Origin: Bdellovibrionales bacterium
GTDB lineage: Bacteria; Bdellovibrionota; Bacteriovoracia; Bacteriovoracales; Bacteriovoracaceae
DNA length: 52,219 nucleotides
Reading direction: 5' to 3'
NCBI GenBank assembly: GCA_018646675.1
Contig: JABGUH010000041.1
Location: forward strand, 1-52,219
The notes under the pieces were generated by a model. The model saw nothing but the letters and a program-made list of their open reading frames with translations, was not told the DNA's origin and searched no databases. A program made the translations under genes and the position numbers. This document shows, one piece after another, positions 44,485 to 52,219 of this stretch. Within the stretch, counting starts at the first letter, position 1. Each line of letters begins with the position of its first letter.

Positions 44485-45615
44485 ATGGATATCTTTAACA
44501 AATCGTTATATATTTCATCAGGAGATTTGGCAGTGTATAGAGTTATAAATATGGCCACCCTTTTATTGTGCTTGGCAACAGCGAATGCGACTGGGCTATC
44601 TCCGATGAAAAAGATGGAATTTAAAGCAGGTTTCCATCACATTGTCAGCAACCATAAACTATTAATGCGAATGAGGGGGAGCTATATCGGATATTCTCAG
44701 CCCCCTCATGAGTTGTTCGAGCTAGAGCAGACAGCACTAGTTAATAATACTATTTGTACACTTAGCAGGTGTACGCAATATAAGAATTTTGCGGAGCAAG
44801 TGGTCTGCTGCTTAGAGTATGGTGACCGATCTCTAGAGAATATAAAGTTTTCACTCTCCTTAAACTGTAAAAAGGAGAAGTACCCACAAAGCAACATTAG
44901 CGATTACTGTCACAAAGAAAATATTCGCAACTTTGAGCAACGCAGATTGAAACAGATTTTGGAAATATTAACACCGAAAAGAAAGCTTGAGGTAGAGCAA
45001 GAGACCAGAAAATATCTTGTAAGTGAGACTGTCAGACACAGTGACGTACAGATCCTTGAACTCAATTACTATCGAGATCGATTTGGTGCCAAGTGGATCG
45101 AAGCCTATGTTGAACATCGCCACCAGAGCTGCCTGAAAGGAGGAGTTACTCCATTTTTGGACCAACCAGTAGAGAATACGCTTAAAAAAAAGTGTTCAAA
45201 GAAGAATTTAATAAGAAAGCTTAATAAAAAAATAGCTATTTTAAAAAAAGATCTACCTGGGGTCAGTAAAAATTTATCTAAAGCAATAATACAGTTAAAG
45301 GAAACAGATCGTCGTCATACTGAATTTAAGCAAAAAATGAGTATTCACAATGTCAAAAAATTTAGTCGCTATATGCTACATAAGTATTGTCCAAGCGAGT
45401 ACCGGGAAAGATGTGGAAAAAAATCCCCACCAGAGTGTGGTGAGAAACTGGATTCTTATGTTGCTACTAGTGATAAAATTCGTTTTTTCTGTTTTTTAAC
45501 AATTAGTAATAAAGTTAATGACTATCAATTCATCAAGAATCTTGTGGGTAAAAAGCTGGGAGGACTACTCAGCCGCAAAAAATTTACTGACGTCATTACG
45601 CATTATCAACAGTAA
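44485..45615 (+). CDS. Exported Cys-rich protein of unknown function
   Basis: A 376-residue protein. GGAG precedes ATG 44485, yet the hydrophobic signal-like stretch begins only at residue 23 (MATLLLCLATANA), so either the signal peptide has a long n-region or translation starts there. The mature chain is basic and helical, with about 14 cysteines in pairs (CTLSRC, CCLEY, CPSEYRERC, ECGEK), probably disulfides. No family recognised. Confidence 0.65.
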   Translation: MDIFNKSLYISSGDLAVYRVINMATLLLCLATANATGLSPMKKMEFKAGFHHIVSNHKLLMRMRGSYIGYSQPPHELFELEQTALVNNTICTLSRCTQYKNFAEQVVCCLEYGDRSLENIKFSLSLNCKKEKYPQSNISDYCHKENIRNFEQRRLKQILEILTPKRKLEVEQETRKYLVSETVRHSDVQILELNYYRDRFGAKWIEAYVEHRHQSCLKGGVTPFLDQPVENTLKKKCSKKNLIRKLNKKIAILKKDLPGVSKNLSKAIIQLKETDRRHTEFKQKMSIHNVKKFSRYMLHKYCPSEYRERCGKKSPPECGEKLDSYVATSDKIRFFCFLTISNKVNDYQFIKNLVGKKLGGLLSRKKFTDVITHYQQ

Positions 45616-45829
45616 GCTCAACCTAAAGCTATTGTTAGTCTGCTTTATTTAACTTTGCCCCCAATTTTCAGGTGTTAGTATCAACGACCAAATGACTGAC
45701 TGACCTATCCTCCAAGAGTTGGGAACAATTTACTCACCTCTCTAGATTACTATTTGAAATCACGGTGAAAAACAGTATGTTGCGCTGTTGATAGGGCATT
45801 AGGCTCAAGTGAACCAACTGGACTTATAT

Positions 45830-46558
45830 ATGTTTAAAATCAATTTTCTTATCTCAACTCTGCTACTCTCTCTCTCATTTGGCACTTTGGCCAAAGATAT
45901 CCGTCTGCGACAGCTCGACTTTGATGTTGTTAAGAGAGTTAAACGAACGGGTTCAATCTACTACAGTTTTTCTAGCTTCACCTCTGGGCTGCCAGAAGAT
46001 AGTGCGTTGAGCATGCTGGATGTTGAGCGGCGAGCTTTTAATCGAGACTCTCGAATATTCCTATCTAAATCAGCAGTTATTATTGATCGTGATATCAATG
46101 ATATAGACTTCAATGTATTCAATCAGCAAGAGAGTTTAAGAAGGATTATCGGAGCAAGGTCTATATCCAGGAAAGAGGGAACTTTAAAGTGGAGTGCAGT
46201 CATCCCAATTATTACCTATCGGGTTAGAACCGATTTTGAGATACATACAATCACTCCAGGTATTGTCGAAAACAACCTATTCTATGATTATGGCAGTGTC
46301 GCCGCTGAGTTTGATCAAAACTTTCCGGCCCCTCATTTGATCCAAGTGGCATATATTGATAATTTCTCTGTTGCCTTTAAACAGATGACCGTTATCAATA
46401 AGTATATACCTTACAAAGGGAAGACATTGATCATCAGCTACTCCATTGGTCAAGTGTCCCAACGTTGGTGGAAAAGATACAATTTATTTAATATCGCCAC
46501 AAGAAAAACCAGAAATTTACTCTTGGGATTCCTTAAAAACACTATTGAAGTAATCTAA
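45830..46558 (+). CDS. Exported protein of unknown function
   Basis: A 242-residue protein with a signal peptide (about 1-22, ending GTLA) when started at ATG 45830; the in-frame GTG at 45809 would add seven residues. The mature part has no cysteine, contains long beta strands with aromatic residues (YYSFSSF, FYDYGSVAAEF) and a basic C-terminus. No family recognised. Confidence 0.65.
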   Translation: MFKINFLISTLLLSLSFGTLAKDIRLRQLDFDVVKRVKRTGSIYYSFSSFTSGLPEDSALSMLDVERRAFNRDSRIFLSKSAVIIDRDINDIDFNVFNQQESLRRIIGARSISRKEGTLKWSAVIPIITYRVRTDFEIHTITPGIVENNLFYDYGSVAAEFDQNFPAPHLIQVAYIDNFSVAFKQMTVINKYIPYKGKTLIISYSIGQVSQRWWKRYNLFNIATRKTRNLLLGFLKNTIEVI

Positions 46559-46622
46559 TTATAAGAGCGCGGATCTATTAACAATCGATAGATATCAAGA
46601 TGTCCATATTAGACTATATAAA

Positions 46623-46673
46623 GCCCCGAATTAAGTAGTGTAAAGGGGCAGCCTACCGCCCCGACTTTAATTC
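46623..46673 (+). promoter_or_regulatory. Leader with mutually exclusive GC hairpins
   Basis: GCCCC (46623-46627), GGGGC (46645-46649) and GCCCC (46658-46662) allow two exclusive hairpins sharing the middle arm. The second is enclosed by GAATTAAGT (46628-46636) and ACTTTAATTC (46664-46673). It lies 80 bases before the 982-residue protein gene. The form is that of an attenuator or switch, or a terminator without a T-run for the previous gene. Confidence 0.35.
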
Positions 46674-46754
46674 AAATAATCCTAGAATCCACCGCTATTT
46701 ATCAAAATAGCTATATTGGCTTTAGATATCCTACAAATATCCGATAAACTTGAC

Positions 46755-49703
46755 ATGAGAACTAGGTTATTACTATCTCTTTTAATACTGCTGTTTGCTA
46801 CGCAACTAATGGGGACAACGGAGAGAAGCTTCTGCTCGTTGAAGTTCGAAGAGAGTGACTTTAAGTACCCAGTTGAAAATCAACACTTTTTAATTGAAAA
46901 ATTAGACTCTGGAGTTTTGCAGGTTACTAACAAGCGTGATAACAGCAAAGAGTTCTATCCAAAAAGTTATCACCAACTGAAGAAGTCATTGGCAGAGATT
47001 GGAGGCGCAAAATTTACTCAATTGGTAAAAGAGCTGGGGAGTGAATTCCGATCCACAGTTCCCGATAGCTCTCAACGTGCATTAAGTATGGACATATATC
47101 TCCGAGATCGATACCCCCAAGGAAGTGAGAAGGGGAAGTTCATTCGCAACGTATTAGAGCCAATTTTGGAGAAAGATTACTCTTTATATCAATACTTTGA
47201 TGCTCCAAGAGTTGATGATACTGAAAATATCATTAATACAAATATTATGAAAATTTATGATCGACACCACTCCACCACAGCGATGGAGATCCCACCAACC
47301 ATTTCAGAGCTATCCTTTTCTAATGACGGAACTCAACTATATCTATCAAGGCCGACCTTAATTAGTGATTCCAGCACCACCTATTTTGCGACAGATGCAC
47401 CACAGGGAGAAAGCCGACCTGCTTTTTTACTTGAGAAGCCCCCCTCCTTTAATGCCCTCGTGTATGATCCCAGCAACCCTGACAAAAAAGTAAATAAACC
47501 ATGGTTTTTATACCGGATGCCAGAGAATGGAAATAAGAAGGTTAAAATTCAAAGCAAGAAAATACCCTACTACGATCCACAATCAAAAAAATTATTTTAT
47601 ATTAATGACAACAACACTCTCTATAGCATTGACAAAAAGGGAGTACAGCAAAAGATCGCGGATTTGGATAATCCAGATAAGATGCTCTCCAGTCGTTTTT
47701 TGATAAAAGACAATAAGGCAGTCTTTGTACATCACGATACAATGACAGCATTCGATATATCAGATAGATCGATACACCATATATCAATCAACTACAGACC
47801 ATTGGCTCATGAGGACTTCCTTCTATCTGATAAATTTGTATTTAATAGTGCCAAAAAAGTACGTCCTGATCAATCTCCAATTCTTAACAATCTGATCAAC
47901 TTCAACAACTGTGAGCGCCTACTACCGTTAAATACCATCCTCAGTTGTATGGAAAACAGCAGCCACCTACCAGAAATAAGAATGGTTGATATCAATAACA
48001 TCGCCCAAAGCATGTTATGTCAAACCAACTCAGTAGATAAAAATTTTAATGCAGAAGAGTTTAAAGATATGCCATTTATCAAGGGGGAGCTTTCAGATGA
48101 ATTAAATGCAACTCTATTTTTGCTGGCGATGCAAAAACCTGGGATTGCGGAATTAGTGAGGGATCCCGTATTAAAGCTCTCCAAACTCTATTACAAAGGC
48201 TTCCATAAGAAACATCCTAGCCTATTTAGGCAAGCCATCACGGCAATCGCCAGTAGTGATGACACTATTTTCCATCAAACGACTGAAGCATTTCCGAACA
48301 TTGCACAGGAGTTAAAATGCCAACTACAAAATGACTCTCCCCTCTATCAGTGTGCCACCAAAGAGGAGTACGCAAAATTGCAAAACTCTCTGTTTCAAAC
48401 CATGGCCAAAGAAGAAGATCCTGAGAATGCGTATGAATATGATACTCCAATGATGTTGATCTACAATATGGAGCTACTCCCATGTATTTCGCCTGCCCTT
48501 CACTCCATGCCTCCAGACAAAAGAGATAAACTGCATGATCAGTATGCCTCTGCCATGGCTGACCGAATGAAAAATCTCCTTAATGGAACTTTTCGCTCAA
48601 CTCTTTACTATCGGGCCCACCATGCATTTGCCCCATATTTTGATGTAAAGAGAAAAAAGGGACACCCTGAGAGTGAGCTGGTAATTGACAGAGATGGAGT
48701 GATCACCCCATTTATCATATCAAGCTCTCCAATAGTTCTTAACCAGAGTACCACAAGCGATAGACCGATACTCTCTCTGGGAGGAGCTCTCTTCTTACAA
48801 CAATTGCCTTCACCCACAAAACAGAAGACAAAAGCGGTAACCGAGCACAGCTTTAGCTGGAGTGCGAATGGAAAACAACGAAACTCCACCGTTCGGTTTA
48901 CCCCGGTCAATGGCTTACAATATGTCGATACTAAATCCGACTCACCTCGCTATGAGGATATCTGGAAAGATAATACTCTTTACGGTCTACATATTACCAA
49001 TGAGCATGATGAAAATATCTATGATGGTCTTATCTCTCACTATGCCAGAAAGGGGTATCGAATCCACCCATCTCACTACAAAAGCAATCGGTTTAAACCA
49101 CTTCAGCTGGATAGTTATAAAAAATATTTAAAAGATAGTATTGTCCAATGTAAAACAGATCTTCTGCACAAAATAGCACACAGTGGAGGGGATGCCCTTA
49201 ATTTAATGACAATTCCCCGTCAGGCTAACGTCGTTCGTCTTTACAACAGTAGGCCTGATGGCAGGGCAGAGTTGGTAGATGTTCTCTACCCTGGAGGAGA
49301 GAGCAGCAAGAAAGATTTTATTACCAATCGTGAGTTTGGTGAGTGGATTAGAGAGCGAGATAAAAAGTGTAACAATCAACAGCTAATATATGTCAACGGT
49401 AGTTGCAACTCCGCTGATCAAAAAGCATCTAATGAGATTCTGGCCGCCAGGTCACCTAATTTTGTCGATATCTCTTCTAACACATTAAACTACCTCTATC
49501 CAACATATGAAAAAGCAGGTTCTTTACTCGTATTTGATGGTATGGCTGACCAGAAATCATATAGTGAGATAAAAAAGGATATTAACAAAGTGCGCCCAGA
49601 GGGCTATGAGGATTTTTTGTTTCCAAACTCATCAGAATATGAGGAGATTATAATCAGCCCAATAATGGAGAGCTATGACTATGAGTTCCTGCATACTAAC
49701 TAA
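46755..49703 (+). CDS. Large exported protein, propeller-like N-terminal half, unknown function
   Basis: A 982-residue protein with a signal peptide (about 1-22) from ATG 46755; the longer frame from 46716 only adds a polar n-region. Residues about 175-350 contain TolB/propeller-like strands (ISELSFSNDGTQLYLSRP; YDPQSKKLFYINDNNTLYSID). The rest is mixed helix and strand with scattered cysteines. The C-terminal quarter contains YGLHITNEHDENIYDGL-like segments I cannot assign. No enzymatic motif is evident. It overlaps the next small gene by 29 bases. Confidence 0.72.
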   Translation: MRTRLLLSLLILLFATQLMGTTERSFCSLKFEESDFKYPVENQHFLIEKLDSGVLQVTNKRDNSKEFYPKSYHQLKKSLAEIGGAKFTQLVKELGSEFRSTVPDSSQRALSMDIYLRDRYPQGSEKGKFIRNVLEPILEKDYSLYQYFDAPRVDDTENIINTNIMKIYDRHHSTTAMEIPPTISELSFSNDGTQLYLSRPTLISDSSTTYFATDAPQGESRPAFLLEKPPSFNALVYDPSNPDKKVNKPWFLYRMPENGNKKVKIQSKKIPYYDPQSKKLFYINDNNTLYSIDKKGVQQKIADLDNPDKMLSSRFLIKDNKAVFVHHDTMTAFDISDRSIHHISINYRPLAHEDFLLSDKFVFNSAKKVRPDQSPILNNLINFNNCERLLPLNTILSCMENSSHLPEIRMVDINNIAQSMLCQTNSVDKNFNAEEFKDMPFIKGELSDELNATLFLLAMQKPGIAELVRDPVLKLSKLYYKGFHKKHPSLFRQAITAIASSDDTIFHQTTEAFPNIAQELKCQLQNDSPLYQCATKEEYAKLQNSLFQTMAKEEDPENAYEYDTPMMLIYNMELLPCISPALHSMPPDKRDKLHDQYASAMADRMKNLLNGTFRSTLYYRAHHAFAPYFDVKRKKGHPESELVIDRDGVITPFIISSSPIVLNQSTTSDRPILSLGGALFLQQLPSPTKQKTKAVTEHSFSWSANGKQRNSTVRFTPVNGLQYVDTKSDSPRYEDIWKDNTLYGLHITNEHDENIYDGLISHYARKGYRIHPSHYKSNRFKPLQLDSYKKYLKDSIVQCKTDLLHKIAHSGGDALNLMTIPRQANVVRLYNSRPDGRAELVDVLYPGGESSKKDFITNREFGEWIRERDKKCNNQQLIYVNGSCNSADQKASNEILAARSPNFVDISSNTLNYLYPTYEKAGSLLVFDGMADQKSYSEIKKDINKVRPEGYEDFLFPNSSEYEEIIISPIMESYDYEFLHTN

Positions 49704-49950
49704 AATCACGTTTGTGATTGTGATGCTACTATTTATGGCATCTCAAAATTCTTTTGCCGGCCCGCAAGAGAATTGTACTATTGATATAAGTTACACCGAG
49801 GTTGATACTAATATATTAGTAAAAAGTCAGTACAAGTACAGAGCCGAAACAAAAAAGCAGTGTCTGGAGTACAGAGATATCCACTCGATTCAATTTTCCA
49901 AGAAGATTAAAAACAAGAGAGTAACCTTTAACTACAAATCAGCAAAGTAG
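49675..49950 (+). CDS. Small exported protein
   Basis: A 91-residue protein with a signal peptide (about 5-29, ending SFAGP). The mature 60 residues hold two cysteines (ENCTID and KQCLEY) and beta strands. GGAG serves ATG 49675 or ATG 49681. It overlaps the end of the preceding large gene by 29 bases, implying coupling. Function unknown. Confidence 0.65.
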   Translation: MTMSSCILTKITFVIVMLLFMASQNSFAGPQENCTIDISYTEVDTNILVKSQYKYRAETKKQCLEYRDIHSIQFSKKIKNKRVTFNYKSAK

Positions 49951-50075
49951 TTGTCATCTAAAAATGTCAGCCAAAAATGGTGCCTAAAATTTTTAAAGGC
50001 AATCCACATATGTAACGTTAAATACCCAACGATTAACGTACGACCCTGTGCAGATGACGCTTAGCACATCGCGGC

Positions 50076-50276
50076 ATGTGTGAGATGGCAAAAAAGCTCA
50101 AGATGGCCAGAGGAACTCTTTGTGACATTGAAAAAGGGCGTCAGATCGTTAGTCCTCAGCTTGCAGTTAAAATCGCTAAAATTTGTAAGTTTCCAAATGT
50201 AATAGCAGTTCAATTAGCTGTTCAAGATCAACTACGGAAAGCAAATCTTAAATATAAAGTTAAAATTGCCGCATAA
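50076..50276 (+). pseudogene. N-terminally truncated XRE-family HTH protein
   Basis: A 66-codon frame in which the HTH_3 fold starts in its middle: CEMAKKLKMARGTLCDIEKG then QLAVKIAKICKFP, a full recognition helix. The expected first helix is missing; upstream the frame reads only RLAHRG before a stop. The tail QLAVQDQLRKANLKYKVKIA is typical of small XRE regulators of mobile elements. Either a broken gene or a shortened one started at ATG 50076, which lacks a good ribosome site. Confidence 0.6.
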
Positions 50277-50592
50277 CACTTTAGTATAATATGGCTTTAA
50301 GGGTTGGGCTTGTCAGTGAGGGAGATGTTGAAGAGCCAAATTCTAAAAAATGGTGCCCAGGAGATGATGCTACAAGTACTTGATTTTATTTAACTTTATG
50401 CAGTTGCAACCCACAATAAACCACTAAGAATATTAATTTTACCCCAAAGAAGTCTTTAGTCCGTTTTTGTCTGTTTTAATCTGTTTTTTTTAGTTTTACC
50501 CCAGATTCACCCCAGATTTTTCGTCTTCCAATCAATTTGAGTTTTTAAAAGAGCGCTTGAGATACAAATTATATAAGAAGCAACTTTGAGGC
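50277..50592. other. Non-coding region with short ACCCCA repeats
   Basis: About 315 bases without a gene. At 50437-50520 it has TTTTACCCCA twice, ACCCCAGATT twice, and a TCCGTTTTTGTCTGTTTTAA-type run of near repeats (GTCTGTTTTAATCTGTTTT). Such arrays are common near ends of mobile elements; no integrase is present. Confidence 0.4.
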
Positions 50593-50641
50593 TTGCGCAA
50601 TACCACATATGTGGTATTATACGTTCACCACATATGTGGTG
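50593..50641 (+). promoter_or_regulatory. Promoter with two 16-bp perfect palindromes
   Basis: TACCACATATGTGGTA (50601-50616) and CACCACATATGTGGTG (50626-50641) are perfect palindromes with the same 14-bp core, centres 25 bp apart. A possible promoter TTGCGC (50593-50598) - 16 bases - TATTAT (50615-50620) is overlapped by both. This is a strong operator for a dimeric repressor acting cooperatively on the two-gene unit that follows. Confidence 0.8.
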
Positions 50642-50678
50642 CCAGTAACCTCAAAATATCAATAAGGATAGATTGATA

Positions 50679-51065
50679 ATGAGTAAAGACGGCCAGAAAA
50701 CACTACATCAGAGGCTAACCGATGAAAAATCTAGCTTCTTAAAGATATTACGACTTGCCTCTAAGGAGGGAGAACTTGACTACTGGTGGCAACGAGATCA
50801 TCCACCAAATGAGTCCCATCAAGCATATCTTCTCTTTTTAAAAAAAGTGAAGGGAGATATTGAGCCGAAGTGGATTGAGCGAGAAAGCAGTGCTGGCCCT
50901 CATGGGATATTGGGTGAGGATCTCTGTTTTAAGTTTGAAGCAAGTATCACAATTCTTGGAAGGAAGAGACGATATTTTGTTAAGGGATATTTCTTCAATA
51001 AGGGTGACCGTAAAGGGGTAACTATTCAGAGCTTCCGAGAAAAACAAAAGCTTGAACTACTATAG
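50679..51065 (+). CDS. Small unknown protein, first gene of the palindrome-controlled pair (toxin-like)
   Basis: A 128-residue soluble protein. Start ATG 50679, with AAGGA upstream. The N-terminal half is helical and charged. The second half has three strands (CFKFEASITIL, RRYFVKGYFFNKGD, GVTIQSFRE) that resemble RelE/MqsR-like RNase folds in shape, but no catalytic set can be confirmed. A 27-base gap separates it from the next gene. Toxin-first with a zinc-finger partner is the order of mqsRA and higBA-type systems; I make the comparison on layout only. Confidence 0.6.
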   Translation: MSKDGQKTLHQRLTDEKSSFLKILRLASKEGELDYWWQRDHPPNESHQAYLLFLKKVKGDIEPKWIERESSAGPHGILGEDLCFKFEASITILGRKRRYFVKGYFFNKGDRKGVTIQSFREKQKLELL

Positions 51066-51092
51066 TGTACTAAAAGTAACTACGAGGTAAAT

Positions 51093-51686
51093 ATGAAAAA
51101 AGAGTGTGGCCATTCCAAATATACCAACACTAGACATGAAAAAATCTTTCAAGGGGAGCATTTTAAATATAGGGCCAAGACCTGCTCCAAGTGTAAAGCA
51201 GTGCTATGGGATAACACTGTTCAAACTGAGTATAACCAGTGGCTCAATATGCTGTATAAATCTAAAAGGCATCTATTCCAAGTGCAGTACGGACTATCAG
51301 ACAGAGGCCAAGAGCTGATTGAAAAGCTAAACGAGAGCTTTCCTGGAGTTGAGGAGTCACTACTTATTAGAGCAATGATCGTTATCAATATGGAGATAGT
51401 AGAGGAGAATGAGGATATCCTTGAGCTTGTTGAAAAACACCTTCAATCTGAAGATAATACCCTTCTTCGGGCCGGAGATAAGATAAACAAGAAGTTACAA
51501 TTTAAACCTAACGGCATGCAAGAAATAATCTCTTATGCTGATATGATTGATGAAAAGGCCAGCACAATTATAGAAGAGTCCCTATATCGAATTCTTCTTT
51601 TAAATATCAAAGAAGATCCTGAGATGAGAAAGTATTGGGAAGAGGTTGTGCTTCGGAATATTGAGATTATACTAAAGGCGGCATAG
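51093..51686 (+). CDS. Zinc-ribbon protein, second gene of the palindrome-controlled pair (antitoxin-like)
   Basis: A 197-residue soluble protein. Four metal-binding residues are in the first 40: C5-G-H7 and C33-SK-C36 (TCSKCKAVLW), a treble-clef or ribbon as at the start of MqsA-type antitoxins. The following segment (about 65-100: LSDRGQELIEKLNESFPG then SLLIRAMIVINMEI) has an RHH-like pattern. The C-terminal 90 residues are helical and acidic. GAGG precedes the ATG. Likely the DNA-binding partner that occupies the upstream palindromes. Confidence 0.62.
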   Translation: MKKECGHSKYTNTRHEKIFQGEHFKYRAKTCSKCKAVLWDNTVQTEYNQWLNMLYKSKRHLFQVQYGLSDRGQELIEKLNESFPGVEESLLIRAMIVINMEIVEENEDILELVEKHLQSEDNTLLRAGDKINKKLQFKPNGMQEIISYADMIDEKASTIIEESLYRILLLNIKEDPEMRKYWEEVVLRNIEIILKAA

Positions 51687-52126
51687 TGATAGCTATTATT
51701 GCATCAAGAATCATTGGCTTCAATAGTCAAAAATTCGCCCACCATGACAGCCGAAAAATCCCCCAAGGAGTATTCTTTAAACTTTGTTGGGATTCGGTAA
51801 TTCCCAGAGCAGTATTTTTGAATGTATTAAAATATGCAGTTGGGGCTAAATAGTAGGTAAATGACAAGTGACAATGAAACTAAATATGCAATAATCACGA
51901 GACTCTCTAGTTACATTTAAAAAGAGTTGTAAATGAGGCTGGGCTACCCAATGAGTAAGCTTTCATTTGAAAAATATATTTAGAGTTGGAATCAAAACTA
52001 TTATCCAGAACACTCCAGAGGACAAGGTTTACTCCAGTATTCTCTATGAAGCTCTTGCCAAATCTGGCAAGCTTTACATGCAGTAGTCACTAAAAGCGTT
52101 TACAAGACGCTCTCGGTCAAGCCACT
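51687..52126. other. 440-base region between the two-gene unit and the transposase
   Basis: No supported gene. A 39-codon frame at 51967-52086 (+), opening at a TTG, ends in YSSILYEALAKSGKLYMQ. It looks protein-like and may be a scrap of a lost gene. No terminal repeats were recognised. Confidence 0.3.
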
Positions 52127-52219
52127 TTATGCGGCCAGCTTCTCATCCCCAGATATCACCATATCGTGGTACAGATTCAAACCTTGAGTAAAAGTTTCGT
52201 ACGGAGTTCGCCCACGACA
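52127..52219 (-). CDS. C-terminal end of an IS3/IS481-like transposase (partial)
   Basis: The last 30 codons of a minus-strand frame enter from the window edge: GRTPYETFTQGLNLY then DEKLAA and a stop. The pattern G-x-T-P-Y-x-T-F shortly before the end is the usual tail of integrase-core transposases of the IS3/IS481 kind, right after the last catalytic acid. The body lies outside the window. Confidence 0.65.
   Translation of the reverse strand, partial: CRGRTPYETFTQGLNLYHDMVISGDEKLAA

Overview
The window is AT-rich, densely coded DNA from a Gram-negative bacterium. Evidence for an outer membrane is direct: lipoproteins, an OmpA/Pal protein, a TPR-beta-barrel protein, many Sec-exported proteins, c-type cytochromes and a caa3-type oxidase. 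The unusual number of secreted hydrolases, Cys-rich exported proteins of unknown family, a prepilin fused to an S74 chaperone domain, FecR proteins and a chemoreceptor would fit a Bdellovibrionota/Oligoflexia-like or related delta-type lineage. That placement is inference from gene style, not from a marker gene. No rRNA, tRNA or CRISPR array was seen.

Layout. 1-3.4 kb is accessory: a ribbon-helix-helix protein with an unknown partner, a class II Fic AMP-transferase behind an unusual phased repeat, and a decayed IS66 element. 3.5-8.6 kb holds an AI-2E-type permease, a dmeR-dmeF-methyltransferase metal-efflux operon with a recognisable operator, an 11-repeat Cys protein and a gamma-carbonic anhydrase. 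8.8-17.4 kb holds an MCP, a dihaem cytochrome, a lipoprotein, a YchF-like protein without its GTPase core, a three-gene operon ending in a subtilisin, and a convergent M14 carboxypeptidase whose signal peptide is only reached through a non-canonical start. 18.1-24.6 kb is a tightly packed oxidase operon (SCO, CtaD of A2 type, CtaE, CtaF, CtaC with fused haem c, CtaB) followed by a HEAT-like/Tag DNA glycosylase fusion. 24.6-34 kb holds the prepilin-S74 protein, small c-type cytochromes, a 1165-residue secreted protein with a C-terminal Hint domain lacking the terminal His-Asn, a YfbR-like HD protein, and a TSUP permease convergent with a periplasmic rhodanese. 34-42.6 kb holds an LpqC-like esterase, a four-gene envelope operon (FecR, TPR-barrel, lipoprotein, Pal) and a metallophosphatase. 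42.7-44.2 kb holds a tandem-CZB protein coupled to a FliG C-domain-like protein. 44.5-50 kb holds large exported proteins I do not recognise. 50-52.2 kb is again accessory: a truncated XRE gene, a two-gene unit under a double-palindrome promoter, and the end of a transposase.

Best candidates for something undescribed: the tandem CZB + FliG-C-like pair (possible zinc- or oxidant-dependent input to the flagellar motor), the double-palindrome two-gene cassette at 50.6-51.7 kb (toxin-antitoxin-like), the HEAT-like/Tag glycosylase fusion, the Hint-tailed giant protein, and the GTPase-less YchF homologue. All functional statements come from reading motifs by eye; no database search was possible.
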